Shown here one piece after another: positions 51,187-59,890 of a stretch of DNA of 64,000 nt. The stretch is from the NCBI RefSeq assembly GCF_002803155.1, contig NZ_NNBP01000003.1, positions 186,001-250,000 of the forward strand. Reading direction: 5' to 3'. Position 1 is the first letter of the stretch. The number at the start of each line of letters is the position of its first letter. The notes below the pieces were generated by a model. That model was not told the origin of the DNA. It worked only from the letters and a program-made list of their open reading frames with translations, and did not search any database. The translations under genes and the position numbers were made by a program. Source of the DNA: Streptomyces sp. CB02959. Its GTDB lineage: Bacteria; Actinomycetota; Actinomycetes; Streptomycetales; Streptomycetaceae.

Positions 51187-51192
51187 GAATCC

Positions 51193-52488
51193 ATGACCAA
51201 CTCCGCCCGCTTCGACCGCGGCCACACCGACGACCTGATGTCCTTCCTCGCCGCCAGCCCCTCGCCGTACCACGCGGTGGCGAACGCGGCGGAGCGGCTG
51301 GAGAAGGCCGGCTTCCGACAGGTGGCGGAGACCGACGAGTGGGACGGCCGGAGCGGCGGCAAGTACGTGCTGCGCGGCGGCGCGATCATCGCCTGGTACG
51401 TACCCGAGGACGCGAACCCGGCGACCCCGTACCGCATCGTCGGGGCGCACACCGACTCCCCCAACCTCCGCGTCAAACCGCTCCCGGACACCGGCGCCCG
51501 CGGCTGGCGGCAGATCGCCGTCGAGATCTACGGCGGCACGCTGCTCAACACCTGGCTCGACCGCGACCTGGGGCTCAGCGGCCGGGTGACGCTGAGCGAC
51601 GGCAGCACCCGGCTGGTCACCGTGGACCGGCCGCTGCTGCGGGTGCCGCAGCTGGCCGTGCACCTGGACCGGTCGGTGAACGTCGAGGGCCTCAAACTCG
51701 ACAAGCAGCGCCACATGACACCGATCTGGGGCCTGGGCGAGGTCGCCGAGGGCGATCTGATCGCGTTCGTGGCCCAGGAGATCGGGGTCCTGGCCGAGGA
51801 CATCAAGGGCTGGGACCTGATGGTGCACAGCGTGGAGGCGCCCGCCTACCTCGGGCGCGACCGCGAACTGGTCGCCGGACCGCGGATGGACAACCTGCTG
51901 TCCGTCCACGCCGGTACGGCCGCGCTCACCGCGGCTGCCACCGCCGGTGGCCGGCTCACCACCATCCCGGTACTGGCCGCCTTCGACCACGAGGAGAACG
52001 GCAGCCAGTCGGACACCGGCGCCGACGGCCCGCTGCTCGGCACGGTCCTGGAACGTTCGGTCTTCGCCCGCGGCGGCACGTACGAGGACCGGGCGCGGGC
52101 CTTCGCCGGCACCATCTGCCTGTCGTCGGACACCGGGCACGCCGTGCACCCCAACTACAGCGACCGGCACGAGCCAGGGCACCACCCCATGCCCAACGGC
52201 GGGCCGATCCTCAAGGTGAACGTCAACCAGCGGTACGCGACCGACGGCAGCGGGCGGGCGGTGTTCGCCGCGGCCTGCGAACGGGCCGGGGTGCCCTGGC
52301 AGTCCTTCGTTTCGCACAACGCGATGCCGTGCGGCACTACGATCGGCCCGATCACCGCGGCCCGGCACGGCATCCAGACCGTCGATATCGGTGTCGCGAT
52401 CCTGTCCATGCACTCGGCCCGCGAGCTGTGCGGTGCGCAGGACCCGTACCTGCTGGCGAACGCCCTGACGGCATTCCTGGAGAGCTGA
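51193..52488 (+). CDS. M18 family aspartyl aminopeptidase
   Basis: A 431-residue cytoplasmic zinc peptidase removing acidic N-terminal residues. The dinuclear metal site is intact: GAHTDSPNLRVKP (His about 88, Asp about 90), DRELVAGPRMDNLLSVHAG (Asp about 236), FDHEENGSQS with the catalytic and ligand Glu pair (about 268-269), SDTGHAVHPNYSDRHEP, and SMHSARELCG with the last His ligand (about 403). Length is normal for the family. The gene overlaps nothing, but its stop lies one base before the TTG start of the SARP gene, so the two are co-transcribed. Confidence 0.95.
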   Translation: MTNSARFDRGHTDDLMSFLAASPSPYHAVANAAERLEKAGFRQVAETDEWDGRSGGKYVLRGGAIIAWYVPEDANPATPYRIVGAHTDSPNLRVKPLPDTGARGWRQIAVEIYGGTLLNTWLDRDLGLSGRVTLSDGSTRLVTVDRPLLRVPQLAVHLDRSVNVEGLKLDKQRHMTPIWGLGEVAEGDLIAFVAQEIGVLAEDIKGWDLMVHSVEAPAYLGRDRELVAGPRMDNLLSVHAGTAALTAAATAGGRLTTIPVLAAFDHEENGSQSDTGADGPLLGTVLERSVFARGGTYEDRARAFAGTICLSSDTGHAVHPNYSDRHEPGHHPMPNGGPILKVNVNQRYATDGSGRAVFAAACERAGVPWQSFVSHNAMPCGTTIGPITAARHGIQTVDIGVAILSMHSARELCGAQDPYLLANALTAFLES

Positions 52489-52489
52489 G

Positions 52490-54481
52490 TTGGAATTCTC
52501 ACTGCTCGGCCCGATCTCCGTGACGAGCGGCTCCGAGGAGCTGCCGCTCGGGCCCGCCAAACGGCGCAGTGTGCTGGCACTGATGCTTCTGCAGCCCAAC
52601 ACCACCGTCCCACTGGAGCAGTTGATCGACTCCCTGTGGGAGGACGAACCACCCGAGCACGCCCGGACGGTCGTCCAGGGGCACGTCTCGCGGCTGCGCG
52701 CCACGCTGGCCGCGGGCGGCGCCGAGGCGTACGGCATCGAGCTGGCCACCCATGGCTCGGCCTATCTGCTGCGGCTGCCGGAGGAGCTGATCGACGCCCA
52801 CCGGTTCGGTGAACTGGTCACGCTGGCCCGCCCGGAGGCGGCGCCGGCCGACGCGGTCCCGTTGCTGCGCGAGGCGCTGGGGCTGTGGCGCGGGCCCGCA
52901 CTGACCGGCACGGTCACCAGCCCGCCGTTCGCGGCCGCCGCGCACGCCCTGGAGGAGCGCAGGCTGTCCGCCGTCGAGGTGCTGGCCCGGGCGTACGGCG
53001 CACTCGGCGAGCACGAGCAGGCCGCGGCCGTCCTGTACTCCGCGGCCGTCAACCACCCGTTGCGGGAAGGGCTGATCGCCGCACTGATGCGGGCGCTGTT
53101 CCGGACGGGGCGGCAGTCCGATGCGCTGGAGTGGTACCACCGCACCCGACGGCTGCTCAGTGAGGAACTGGGGGTCGATCCGGGCGAGCGGCTGCGGTCG
53201 GCGTACGAGGAGATCCTGCGGGCGGAGGCCACGGACAGCGGCCGGAAGGCCGCAGGGCAGGCGCGCGGGGCCACGGGGACTCCGGCCGATGGGCGCGGGT
53301 TTCACGTGAAACATGGCGGCGGCACGCAGCCCTCCGGTGACGGGGGCGCGGACGGCGCCGGCGCGACGGGCACGAAGGCGGGTGCGCAGGGTGGCCAGGA
53401 CGGGGCCGGCCGAGGCGGCGCCGGCGCGGCGCCCCGGCTGCTCCCCAGGCCGCCCGCCCGATTCCTGGGCCGCGAGGCGGAACTGCACGCCCTGACGGAT
53501 GTGTTGACGGACCGTACGACGGCGGAGAGCCCGTTGGCGGTGGTCGCGGGTCCGGCCGGGGTCGGCAAGACCGCGTGCGCGGTGCAGTGGGCGCATCTGC
53601 ACGCCGGTTCCTTCCCCGACGGCCAGCTCTTCGCCGATCTGCGCGGCTTCGGCGGGGGTGACGAGGCGGCACCGGCCGAGATCCTGCGTGACTTCCTCCA
53701 GGCGCTCGGCACCCCGCCGGAGCAGGTGCCCAGCTCGGCTCAGGCCGCCTCGGCGCTGTTCCGCTCGCTGGTCGCCGAACGACGGCTGCTGGTCGTCCTG
53801 GACAATGCGCGCAGTTCGGCGCAGGTGCGACCGCTGCTGCCCGGTGGTCCGCACTGCGTCACGGTCGTCACCAGCCGCAGCCGGCTCGACGGTCTGGTCG
53901 CCACGGACTGCGCCCGGCCGGTGGGCCTCCAGGCCCTGGGCCACGAGGAGGGCTCGGCGCTGCTCGGCGCCATGCTCGGGTCGGAGCGGGTCGCGGAGGA
54001 CCCGGCCGCGGCCCGGGAACTGGTGGACCTGTGCGACGGGTTGCCGCTGGCGCTCCGGGCCGCGGCGGCGCAGCTGACCGCCCGGCCGCGCTGGCGGCTG
54101 GCCCGGCTGGCCTCGGCGCTGCGCGACGAGCGGCGGCGGCTGGCGCTGCTGTCGGCGGAGGACACCGGGATAGCGGCGGCGCTCCGGGTGTCCGTCGCCC
54201 GGCTGTCCGCGGACGACGCCCGGCTGCTCCGGGCGCTGGCGAACAGTCCCGACGGGCACCTCAACGCCTCGGCGGCGGCGGCGCTGGCCGGGTACGACCA
54301 GGAACGCACCCAGGACGGACTCGAACGGCTCGCGGAGATGCACCTGGTGGACGAGGAGGCCACCGACGTCTACACGATCAGTGCCCTGACGCAGCTGTTC
54401 GCCCGGGACGAGGGTGGGGAGGGCGGCCGCGGACCGGAGCCCGGCGGGTCGGGCGGACGCCCGGGTGGCGGGGCCGGCTGA
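52490..54481 (+). CDS. SARP family regulator: wHTH-BTAD-NB-ARC (short AfsR-like)
   Basis: A 663-residue regulator. Residues 1-95 are an OmpR-type winged helix (FSLLGPISVTSGSEELPLGP, then PNTTVPLEQLIDSLW and VQGHVSRLRATL). Residues 100-245 are the bacterial transcriptional activation domain (WRGPALTGTVTSPPFAAAAH, ELGVDPGERLRSAYEEIL). A Gly/Ala linker (about 250-325) contains a parS site read as FHVKH. The NB-ARC ATPase starts about 326, with P-loop GPAGVGKTACA (about 357) and LLVVLDNARSSAQVRPLLPG. It stops shortly after NB-ARC, without the TPR domain of AfsR. The TTG start follows CCTGGAGAGCTGAG. SARPs activate antibiotic clusters; none is here, so the target is unknown. Confidence 0.9.
   Translation: MEFSLLGPISVTSGSEELPLGPAKRRSVLALMLLQPNTTVPLEQLIDSLWEDEPPEHARTVVQGHVSRLRATLAAGGAEAYGIELATHGSAYLLRLPEELIDAHRFGELVTLARPEAAPADAVPLLREALGLWRGPALTGTVTSPPFAAAAHALEERRLSAVEVLARAYGALGEHEQAAAVLYSAAVNHPLREGLIAALMRALFRTGRQSDALEWYHRTRRLLSEELGVDPGERLRSAYEEILRAEATDSGRKAAGQARGATGTPADGRGFHVKHGGGTQPSGDGGADGAGATGTKAGAQGGQDGAGRGGAGAAPRLLPRPPARFLGREAELHALTDVLTDRTTAESPLAVVAGPAGVGKTACAVQWAHLHAGSFPDGQLFADLRGFGGGDEAAPAEILRDFLQALGTPPEQVPSSAQAASALFRSLVAERRLLVVLDNARSSAQVRPLLPGGPHCVTVVTSRSRLDGLVATDCARPVGLQALGHEEGSALLGAMLGSERVAEDPAAARELVDLCDGLPLALRAAAAQLTARPRWRLARLASALRDERRRLALLSAEDTGIAAALRVSVARLSADDARLLRALANSPDGHLNASAAAALAGYDQERTQDGLERLAEMHLVDEEATDVYTISALTQLFARDEGGEGGRGPEPGGSGGRPGGGAG
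53299..53312. other. parS partition site (perfect), inside the SARP gene
   Basis: GTTTCACGTGAAAC in the linker-encoding part of the SARP reading frame, about codon 270. Confidence 0.92.
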
Positions 54482-54645
54482 GCTCCGCCCCCGGGGGGGC
54501 ACCCGCGTTAGGCAGGCGTTAGTCGTACGGCAGCGACGGTCGGCAACCTTGTGGACAGACCGCAGGAGAGACCAGGCCGGGCCGAACAGGCCGGGCCGCA
54601 CCGCGGAGCGCGCCGCCGCGCCCCGCCGACCGGGGGAGACCGGAT

Positions 54646-55464
54646 ATGCCACGCACCGACGCCACTGCCGCCCGTACCTCCCGCTCGGCCCGGCGCCGTA
54701 CGCTGCGGATCGCCGCGGCCGGGCTGACCGCGGTCGCCGCGCTCACCCTCACCGCCTGCGGCGGCCAGGACAACCCGCTCAGGACGAGCGACGCCAAGCC
54801 GTTCAACCCGGCCCCCCAGGACGCCAATGACCCGGCGGCCAACAGCACGCAGGGCAACACCACCGCCCCGGGCAAGGGTGACGGCGGTACGGCGGGGGAA
54901 AGCAGCACGGGCGCCAAGGCCGGAAAGAGCGGAAAGAGCGGCACCACCGTCGAGGGCAGTCCCGCCCATGGCGGCAAGCAGGCTTCGACGGGCGGTTCGG
55001 GCCCGGCCACGGCCGGCGGGGGCCGGGGATCCGGTGCCCGGCACACCGCCTGTGACGCCGCGAAGATCCGCATCGTGGCGAAGCCGCTGACCCGTCCGAT
55101 CAACCATCTGCTGCTGCAGGCCACCAACACCTCCGGTGCCACCTGCGACCTCTACGCCTTCCCCTACCTGGGGTTCGACGACGCCCAGGCGGCGGTGGCC
55201 GAGATGCCGGACAGCAAGCCGCAGGCCGTGGTCACCCTGGCGCCGGGGGAGTCGGGCTACGCCGGGGTGCTGCTGTCCGGCGCCGACGGTGCCGCGCACG
55301 GCCACAAGGCGACCTCGCTCTCCGTCCGCCTCGCCGGCCGCGACGGCCAGGGCAGCGTCGGCGGCGCGGCGAACGTCGCGCTGCCGGGCGGCTCGGCGTA
55401 CATCGACGACGGCGTGCGGGTGTCGTACTGGCAGACCGACCCGAACGTCGCGGCCTCCTGGTAA
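54646..55464 (+). CDS. DUF4232 family lipoprotein
   Basis: A 272-residue lipoprotein. The twin-Arg-like start (SRSARRRTLRIAAAGLTAVA) leads to lipobox LTAC (Cys about 38). A Gly/Ser/Thr-rich wall-spanning linker (about 45-128) follows. The C-terminal DUF4232 domain (about 130-272) begins HTACDAAKIRIVAKPLTRPI and includes HLLLQATNTSGATCDLYAFP, with a Cys pair that probably forms a disulfide. The family is a cell-surface immunoglobulin-like domain without assigned function. The ATG follows CCGGGGGAGACCGGAT. A terminator with a T tract follows. Confidence 0.9.
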   Translation: MPRTDATAARTSRSARRRTLRIAAAGLTAVAALTLTACGGQDNPLRTSDAKPFNPAPQDANDPAANSTQGNTTAPGKGDGGTAGESSTGAKAGKSGKSGTTVEGSPAHGGKQASTGGSGPATAGGGRGSGARHTACDAAKIRIVAKPLTRPINHLLLQATNTSGATCDLYAFPYLGFDDAQAAVAEMPDSKPQAVVTLAPGESGYAGVLLSGADGAAHGHKATSLSVRLAGRDGQGSVGGAANVALPGGSAYIDDGVRVSYWQTDPNVAASW

Positions 55465-55810
55465 TCCGAGCCACCACCCGGACGGCGATCCGCCGTCCCC
55501 CGAGCAGGGCGCCCGCGATTCCCCCGGCGGGCGCCCTTTTCTTTCTGCCGTCATCCCCTCGCGCAGCGGACACCGCGGCCGCCGGGCCGCCCGCGACTGT
55601 CCCGTCATGTCCCAGCAGGCACCTGTCGGTGTCCCGAAAACACCGACCGCCCAACACGTACCCGCAGGTCACAGCCTTGCGAACCGGGAAGCGCATCCCA
55701 TGGGCCAGAGATCGGCCGCCCGCGGGCCGGGTCCCGTCCGACCATGGTCTCCGTCGTCGCGAGGTGATCCGCGGACGGCGCCACGGACCGATGACGCGGA
55801 GGGGAACGGC
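55465..55810. other. 346-bp gap with a terminator, otherwise empty
   Basis: The terminator at 55506-55540 ends the DUF4232 gene. The rest carries no recognisable gene; GAGGGGAACGGC at about 55799-55810 is a ribosome-binding-site-like sequence in front of the pseudogene start. Confidence 0.5.
55506..55540 (+). terminator. Rho-independent terminator after the DUF4232 gene
   Basis: Stem AGGGCGCCCGC / GCGGGCGCCCT, loop GATTCCCCCG, followed by TTTTCTTTC: the only hairpin in the window with a proper T tract. Confidence 0.85.
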
Positions 55811-56384
55811 ATGGCGGAACACGGCACCACGCAACCGGCGGACGGCACAACCCCCGTGCCGGGCGCGGGATCCGCGTTCCACCGGACGCTGCTGCGCCGG
55901 GCGCTTCCCGCGGTCGCCGCGGCCACCGGGTGTGCGAGGGCAGCGCCTGTTCGACCTACACGTCCCACATCACCGGGCCGGTCAGCGGATTCCTCACCGT
56001 GGTCGCGGTGGCCGTCCCGCAGGACCGGCTGCCGGGCATACCGGTCCAGGGCGGGCCGCCGCCGCAGCCGGGCGCCTCGCGCCAGGAGATGCTGGCGCGC
56101 GCCGCCAGCTGGCTGACCGCCGACAACGGGGCGCCGGTCCCGTACAGCCAGGACAAGGTCTGGAAGGACGGCTACCGGCAGGACATGTCGTGGGCCGCGT
56201 CTGGCACGGCGATGTGCTGAACGCCGTCTGCAAGATCGCCGACGGGATCAGCGTCACCGACGAGGCGGGCGGGCACAGCAGCATCTGGTTCCGGGTCGAC
56301 CGCGACGGCGGGACGGCCTGGATGCCGGGTATCCGCGTCCGGCCCGAACAGCTCGACGACGGGCTGCCCCGGTGCCCGGACTGA
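55811..56384 (+). pseudogene. Decayed secreted-protein gene (mosaic of cell-wall hydrolase and SH3-like remnants)
   Basis: Three family-like pieces lie in different frames. The start region (55811) reads MAEHGTTQPADG and a hydrophobic signal-like stretch FHRTLLRRALPAVAAATGCA. The middle (to 56219) reads ASRQEMLARAASWLTADNGA and VPYSQDKVWKDGYRQD, which resembles the segment just before the catalytic Cys of NlpC/P60-type wall hydrolases, but stops a few codons later. The end (to 56384) in another frame reads GDVLNAVCKIADGISVTDEA and SSIWFRVDRDGGTAWMPGIR, like a secreted SH3-type domain. No single frame covers it, so I call it a pseudogene. The join may come from deletion between two neighbouring genes. 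Confidence 0.5.
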
Positions 56385-56538
56385 TCAGGTCCGGGTTTAG
56401 CCGTCCGGGCCGCGGAAAGGCGAGCCGGGGGCCGTGCGGAACGTGCCCGCCCCGGCCCCGGTAGCGGCAGTCGCTATCGTGGCCGTGCCATGACATAGCC
56501 GCCTCGCTGTCCGCAGTAGCTCACTGGGGGAACCTTCC

Positions 56539-57186
56539 ATGACCGCACGCCGCACCCGTCGCCGCTCCGCCGCGTACGCCGCGCTGGCCCTCGGCCTGGC
56601 CGGATCTCTCGCCCTGACCGGCTGCAACAGCAACTCCTCGAAGTCGAAGAGCTCGTCCTCGTCTTCCAAGAGCAAGAAGCGCAAGATCATCGGCGGTGGA
56701 GCCGCAGTGGCGGGAGCCGGCGCCGGCGCGGCGGCCAACCGCCGCCACGTGTCGAACTGCAGCCTCACCACGGCCCGGCTCCGGTTCAGCCAGGCGTCGG
56801 GGCCCAAGGGGTATGTGACCGTGCGGTACGAGAACTCCTCCAGCACGCTGAGCTGCACGCTGTACGACGCACCGCTGCTCTCCTTCAACCAGGCGAAGAC
56901 CCCGCTGCCGATGGTGAAGCCAGGCTCGGGAAACCTCGTCACGCTGCGCCCGCACGGCACCGCCTACGCGGTCGTCCCGACCACCACCCCCGCCGCCCTG
57001 GGCGCCAAGCAGAAGAACGTCGCCGTCCAGTTCATGGGCCGGTCCGAAGGCTCCCGGACCACCGGGCAGCCCGTGACATACGACTTCGCGGCGAAGTACG
57101 CCACGATCTCCGTCGGCCAGAGCAAGGTCACCAACTGGTTCAGCACCCTCTCCGCGGCCAAGCTGGAAGCCGGCGTCGGCAACTGA
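56539..57186 (+). CDS. DUF4232-like lipoprotein
   Basis: A 215-residue lipoprotein with a basic N-terminus (TARRTRRRSAAYAAL), hydrophobic core and lipobox LTGC (Cys about 28). A Ser/Lys-rich stretch (NSNSSKSKSSSSSSKSKK) and a Gly/Ala hydrophobic patch (IIGGGAAVAGAGAGAAA) follow. The C-terminal domain (about 70-200) starts HVSNCSLTTARLRFSQASGP and has the SSSTLSCTLYDAPLLSFNQA block with paired Cys, as in DUF4232. A second surface lipoprotein of this family within 2 kb. The ATG follows CTGGGGGAACCTTCC. It converges with the thioredoxin-NHL gene. Confidence 0.85.
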   Translation: MTARRTRRRSAAYAALALGLAGSLALTGCNSNSSKSKSSSSSSKSKKRKIIGGGAAVAGAGAGAAANRRHVSNCSLTTARLRFSQASGPKGYVTVRYENSSSTLSCTLYDAPLLSFNQAKTPLPMVKPGSGNLVTLRPHGTAYAVVPTTTPAALGAKQKNVAVQFMGRSEGSRTTGQPVTYDFAAKYATISVGQSKVTNWFSTLSAAKLEAGVGN

Positions 57187-57231
57187 CCCGACCGCCGGCC
57201 TCCCACAGCCCGCACGCGGCCCCGGCCGGGG

Positions 57232-59058
57232 CTACTCCGCGTCGAGCCCCGCCAGCACCAGCCCCAGCCGGGCCGCACCGCCCTCGGTGACCCGGACCGG
57301 AACGCCCCAGTCCTGCTGGTGCACATGGCAGGCCGGGTACTCGATGTCCGGGTCGTCGTCGCAGGACGCGGCCATCGCCGAGACATGCAGCACGCCCTCG
57401 GCCACCCCGTCCGCGAGGAGCAGGTCCCGCGCCAGGTCGGTGCCCGCGCCCGCCCCGTCGGCGAGCAGCTCCGGCGGCGTGGCACTGACCAGCAGCCGCG
57501 TCGAGGGGCCGTAGCGGGTGTCGAGTTTCTGCCCGGCCGGGGCCTGGAAGACCACGTCCAGCCGGAGTGTGCCGCCGGCGATGTCGGTCGCGGCCCGCTG
57601 GGTGCGGTGGGCCACCGACTCGACGCGCACCGCCTCCTCGGGGAGCCGGAGCCGGGTCAGCCGGTGCCGCGCGGACTCCACCACCACGATGTCGTCGTCG
57701 GCGAGGACCGCCGCGGAGGGTTCCCGCAGATCGGTCGCGAGCGTGGTCACCTCACCGCTGGCCGGGTCGTAGCGGCGCAGTGCGTGGTTGTAGGTGTCCG
57801 CGACGGCGACCGAGCCGTCGGGGAGCGCGGTCACGCCCAGCGGGTGCTGGAGCAGGGCCTGCTCGGCGGCGCCGTCGCGGTGCCCGAAGTCGAAGAGCCC
57901 GGTGCCGACGGCCGTGCGGACCACGTAGCCGTCCCCCGGGGCGTCCGCGTCGCCATCGGCCTCCCGCTCGATCCAGCGCACCGCACTGGTCTCGGAGTCG
58001 GCGATCCACAGCCGGTCGCCGGCCGCCGCGAGCCCGGAGGGCTGGGCGAACCACGCCTCCGCCGCGGGCCCGTCCACCAGGCCCTCGTTGGTGGTGCCGG
58101 CCGCCACCGCCACCGTGCCGTCGGCCGGGTCATAGGTCCAGATCTGGTGGACCCCGGCCATCGCGATCCACAGCCGGTCCTGCCACCAGGCGAGATCCCA
58201 CGGCGAGGAGAGGTCCACCTCGCGCGCCGGACCCGCGGTCGGCGAGCCCTGCCACCACTGCTTGCCGGTGCCGGCCACGGTCTCCAGGGCGCCGGTCGCG
58301 GGGTCGAAGAGCCGGATGGCGTGGTTGACGGTGTCCGCGACGGCGACCGTGCCGTCGGGCAGCAGCGCCAGGCCCTGCGGCTCGTTGAAGGTGTCCGGGC
58401 CCAGCCCGCGCTCGCCGGTCCCGATCCGGCGCAGCACCTGCTCGCCGTCGGCAGCCAGCTCGACCAGCTGGTGCCGGGTGGTGTCGGAGACGAGGAAGGT
58501 GTCGCCGGGCAGCCGCACCGCCTTGCCGGGGAAGCGGAGGTCGGTGGCGACCGGCTCCGGCGGAACATAGGGGCCGTCGCCGCGCCGCAGCGTGCCCTTC
58601 GCGGTGTGTTCGGCGATCAGTTCCTCGACGAGCTTCCCGATGGCGTGCGCATGGCCCTCACCCGCGTGCTGGGCCACGACGTAGCCCTCGGGGTCGATCA
58701 CCACCAGCGTCGGCCAGGCCCGCACCGCGTACTGCTTCCAGGTCGCCAGCTCGGGGTCGTCGAGGACGGGGTGCTCGACGCCGTACCGCTCGACGGCGTC
58801 GACGACGGCCTGGTGCTCGGCCTCGTGCACGAACTTCGGCGAGTGCACGCCGATGATCACGACCGAGTCGCGGTGGCGCTCCTCCAGCTCCCGCAGCTCG
58901 TCCAGGACGTGCAGGCAGTTCACACAGCAGAACGTCCAGAAGTCGAGGATGACAATGCGCCCTCGCAGGTCGGAGAGGGTGAGGTCGTTTCCGCCGGTGT
59001 TGAGCCAGCCGCCCTTGCCGACCAGCTCGGGGGCCCGGACGCGCGCACGTGAAGCCAT
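57232..59058 (-). CDS. Thioredoxin-like / NHL-repeat protein
   Basis: A 608-residue protein. Residues 1-160 are a thioredoxin/TlpA-like domain with DLRGRIVILDFWTFCCVNCL (about 31-50); the active site is CVNC. Residues about 175-500 form an NHL beta-propeller with repeated units such as NEPQGLALLPDGTVAVADTV, HPLGVTALPDGSVAVADTYN, and SGLAAAGDRLWIADSETSAV. The C-terminal 90 residues form another beta domain ending with acidic CDDDPDIEYPACHVHQQDWG. There is no signal peptide, so it is probably cytoplasmic. The start is taken as the ATG giving MASRARVRAPEL; other ATG/GTG codons lie 4-7 codons upstream and no clear ribosome binding site decides between them. Confidence 0.88.
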   Translation of the reverse strand: MASRARVRAPELVGKGGWLNTGGNDLTLSDLRGRIVILDFWTFCCVNCLHVLDELRELEERHRDSVVIIGVHSPKFVHEAEHQAVVDAVERYGVEHPVLDDPELATWKQYAVRAWPTLVVIDPEGYVVAQHAGEGHAHAIGKLVEELIAEHTAKGTLRRGDGPYVPPEPVATDLRFPGKAVRLPGDTFLVSDTTRHQLVELAADGEQVLRRIGTGERGLGPDTFNEPQGLALLPDGTVAVADTVNHAIRLFDPATGALETVAGTGKQWWQGSPTAGPAREVDLSSPWDLAWWQDRLWIAMAGVHQIWTYDPADGTVAVAAGTTNEGLVDGPAAEAWFAQPSGLAAAGDRLWIADSETSAVRWIEREADGDADAPGDGYVVRTAVGTGLFDFGHRDGAAEQALLQHPLGVTALPDGSVAVADTYNHALRRYDPASGEVTTLATDLREPSAAVLADDDIVVVESARHRLTRLRLPEEAVRVESVAHRTQRAATDIAGGTLRLDVVFQAPAGQKLDTRYGPSTRLLVSATPPELLADGAGAGTDLARDLLLADGVAEGVLHVSAMAASCDDDPDIEYPACHVHQQDWGVPVRVTEGGAARLGLVLAGLDAE

Positions 59059-59122
59059 GTGGACATTCAACGTCACTCCGGTGCGCACGCATTCCGCAGG
59101 GGGCATGGGGAACACGTCACCC

Positions 59123-59653
59123 ATGCTGCAATCCCATGAGGGACACCCCCCTCGCTCCCGCAAGTACTTCGTGCACGACCGGATCTTCGGCATCGGCGAG
59201 GACTACTGGGTCGACGACGATCACGGACGGCACGCCTTTCTGGTGGACGGGAAGGCGCTGCGTCTGCGGGAGACCTTCGAGCTCAAGGACACCGAGCGGC
59301 GGGTGCTGATCACCATCCGCAAGAAGATGTTCAGCCTGCGCGATGCGATGACCATCGAGCGGGACGACCAACCGCTGGCCACGATCAAGCGCAAGCGGCT
59401 GTCGCTGCTGCGCCACCACTACCGCGTCGAGCTGGTCGACGGCACCGAGCTGGACGTCAGCGGCAAGATCTTCGACCGGGAGTTCGCGGTCGAGTACGAC
59501 GGTGAGCTGCTCGCCGAGATCTCACGGCGGTGGCTGACCGTCCGCGACACCTACGCGGTCAACGTCGTACGGGAGGACGCGGACCCGGCGCTGCTGATCG
59601 CCGTCGCGGTGTCCGTGATCCGGATGGCGGAGCGGGAGCGGGAGGACGACTGA
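59123..59653 (+). CDS. LURP-one-related family protein
   Basis: A 176-residue protein with the twelve-stranded-barrel pattern of LURP-one/DUF567 proteins: YFVHDRIFGIGEDYWVDDDH (about 13-32), AFLVDGKALRLRETFELKDT, RVLITIRKKMFSLRDAMTIE, KIFDREFAVEYDGELLAEIS and LLIAVAVSVIRMAE at the end. These are soluble relatives of scramblase domains, of unknown bacterial role. The start at 59123 is preferred for its distance to the first strand; an ATG six codons earlier (59105) is possible. It diverges from the thioredoxin-NHL gene with 64 bp between starts. Confidence 0.85.
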   Translation: MLQSHEGHPPRSRKYFVHDRIFGIGEDYWVDDDHGRHAFLVDGKALRLRETFELKDTERRVLITIRKKMFSLRDAMTIERDDQPLATIKRKRLSLLRHHYRVELVDGTELDVSGKIFDREFAVEYDGELLAEISRRWLTVRDTYAVNVVREDADPALLIAVAVSVIRMAEREREDD

Positions 59654-59890
59654 GGAACGCCGGACGTACCGGCCAAACCCCTCGCAGTGGGCGGGAATTG
59701 GCCGGTTTCGCCGACTCCGCACCAATCGGGAGCGGCGAATCGCGCACAGTACCACCGGCAACGCTTTCGAACGGCCCCGCCGTCAAACATCCGCCTACGA
59801 TGGTCACCCGAAAGCACTGCCGGGGTGCCCGTGCGCAGCGTAACTTAACTGCCAGACAGCAGCCCGCGTACGAACCGTTCGAGGGGTCCC

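Larger units (their letters stand above)
50890..51192. other. 303-bp gap: terminators and a leaderless promoter
   Basis: Holds a weak hairpin GTCCGGGA / TCCCGGAC (50910-50930), two TCTCAGAA direct repeats 11 bp apart at 50943-50960 followed by TGTTCAC, a strong terminator at 50980-51011, and the aminopeptidase promoter at 51181. No gene. Confidence 0.6.
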
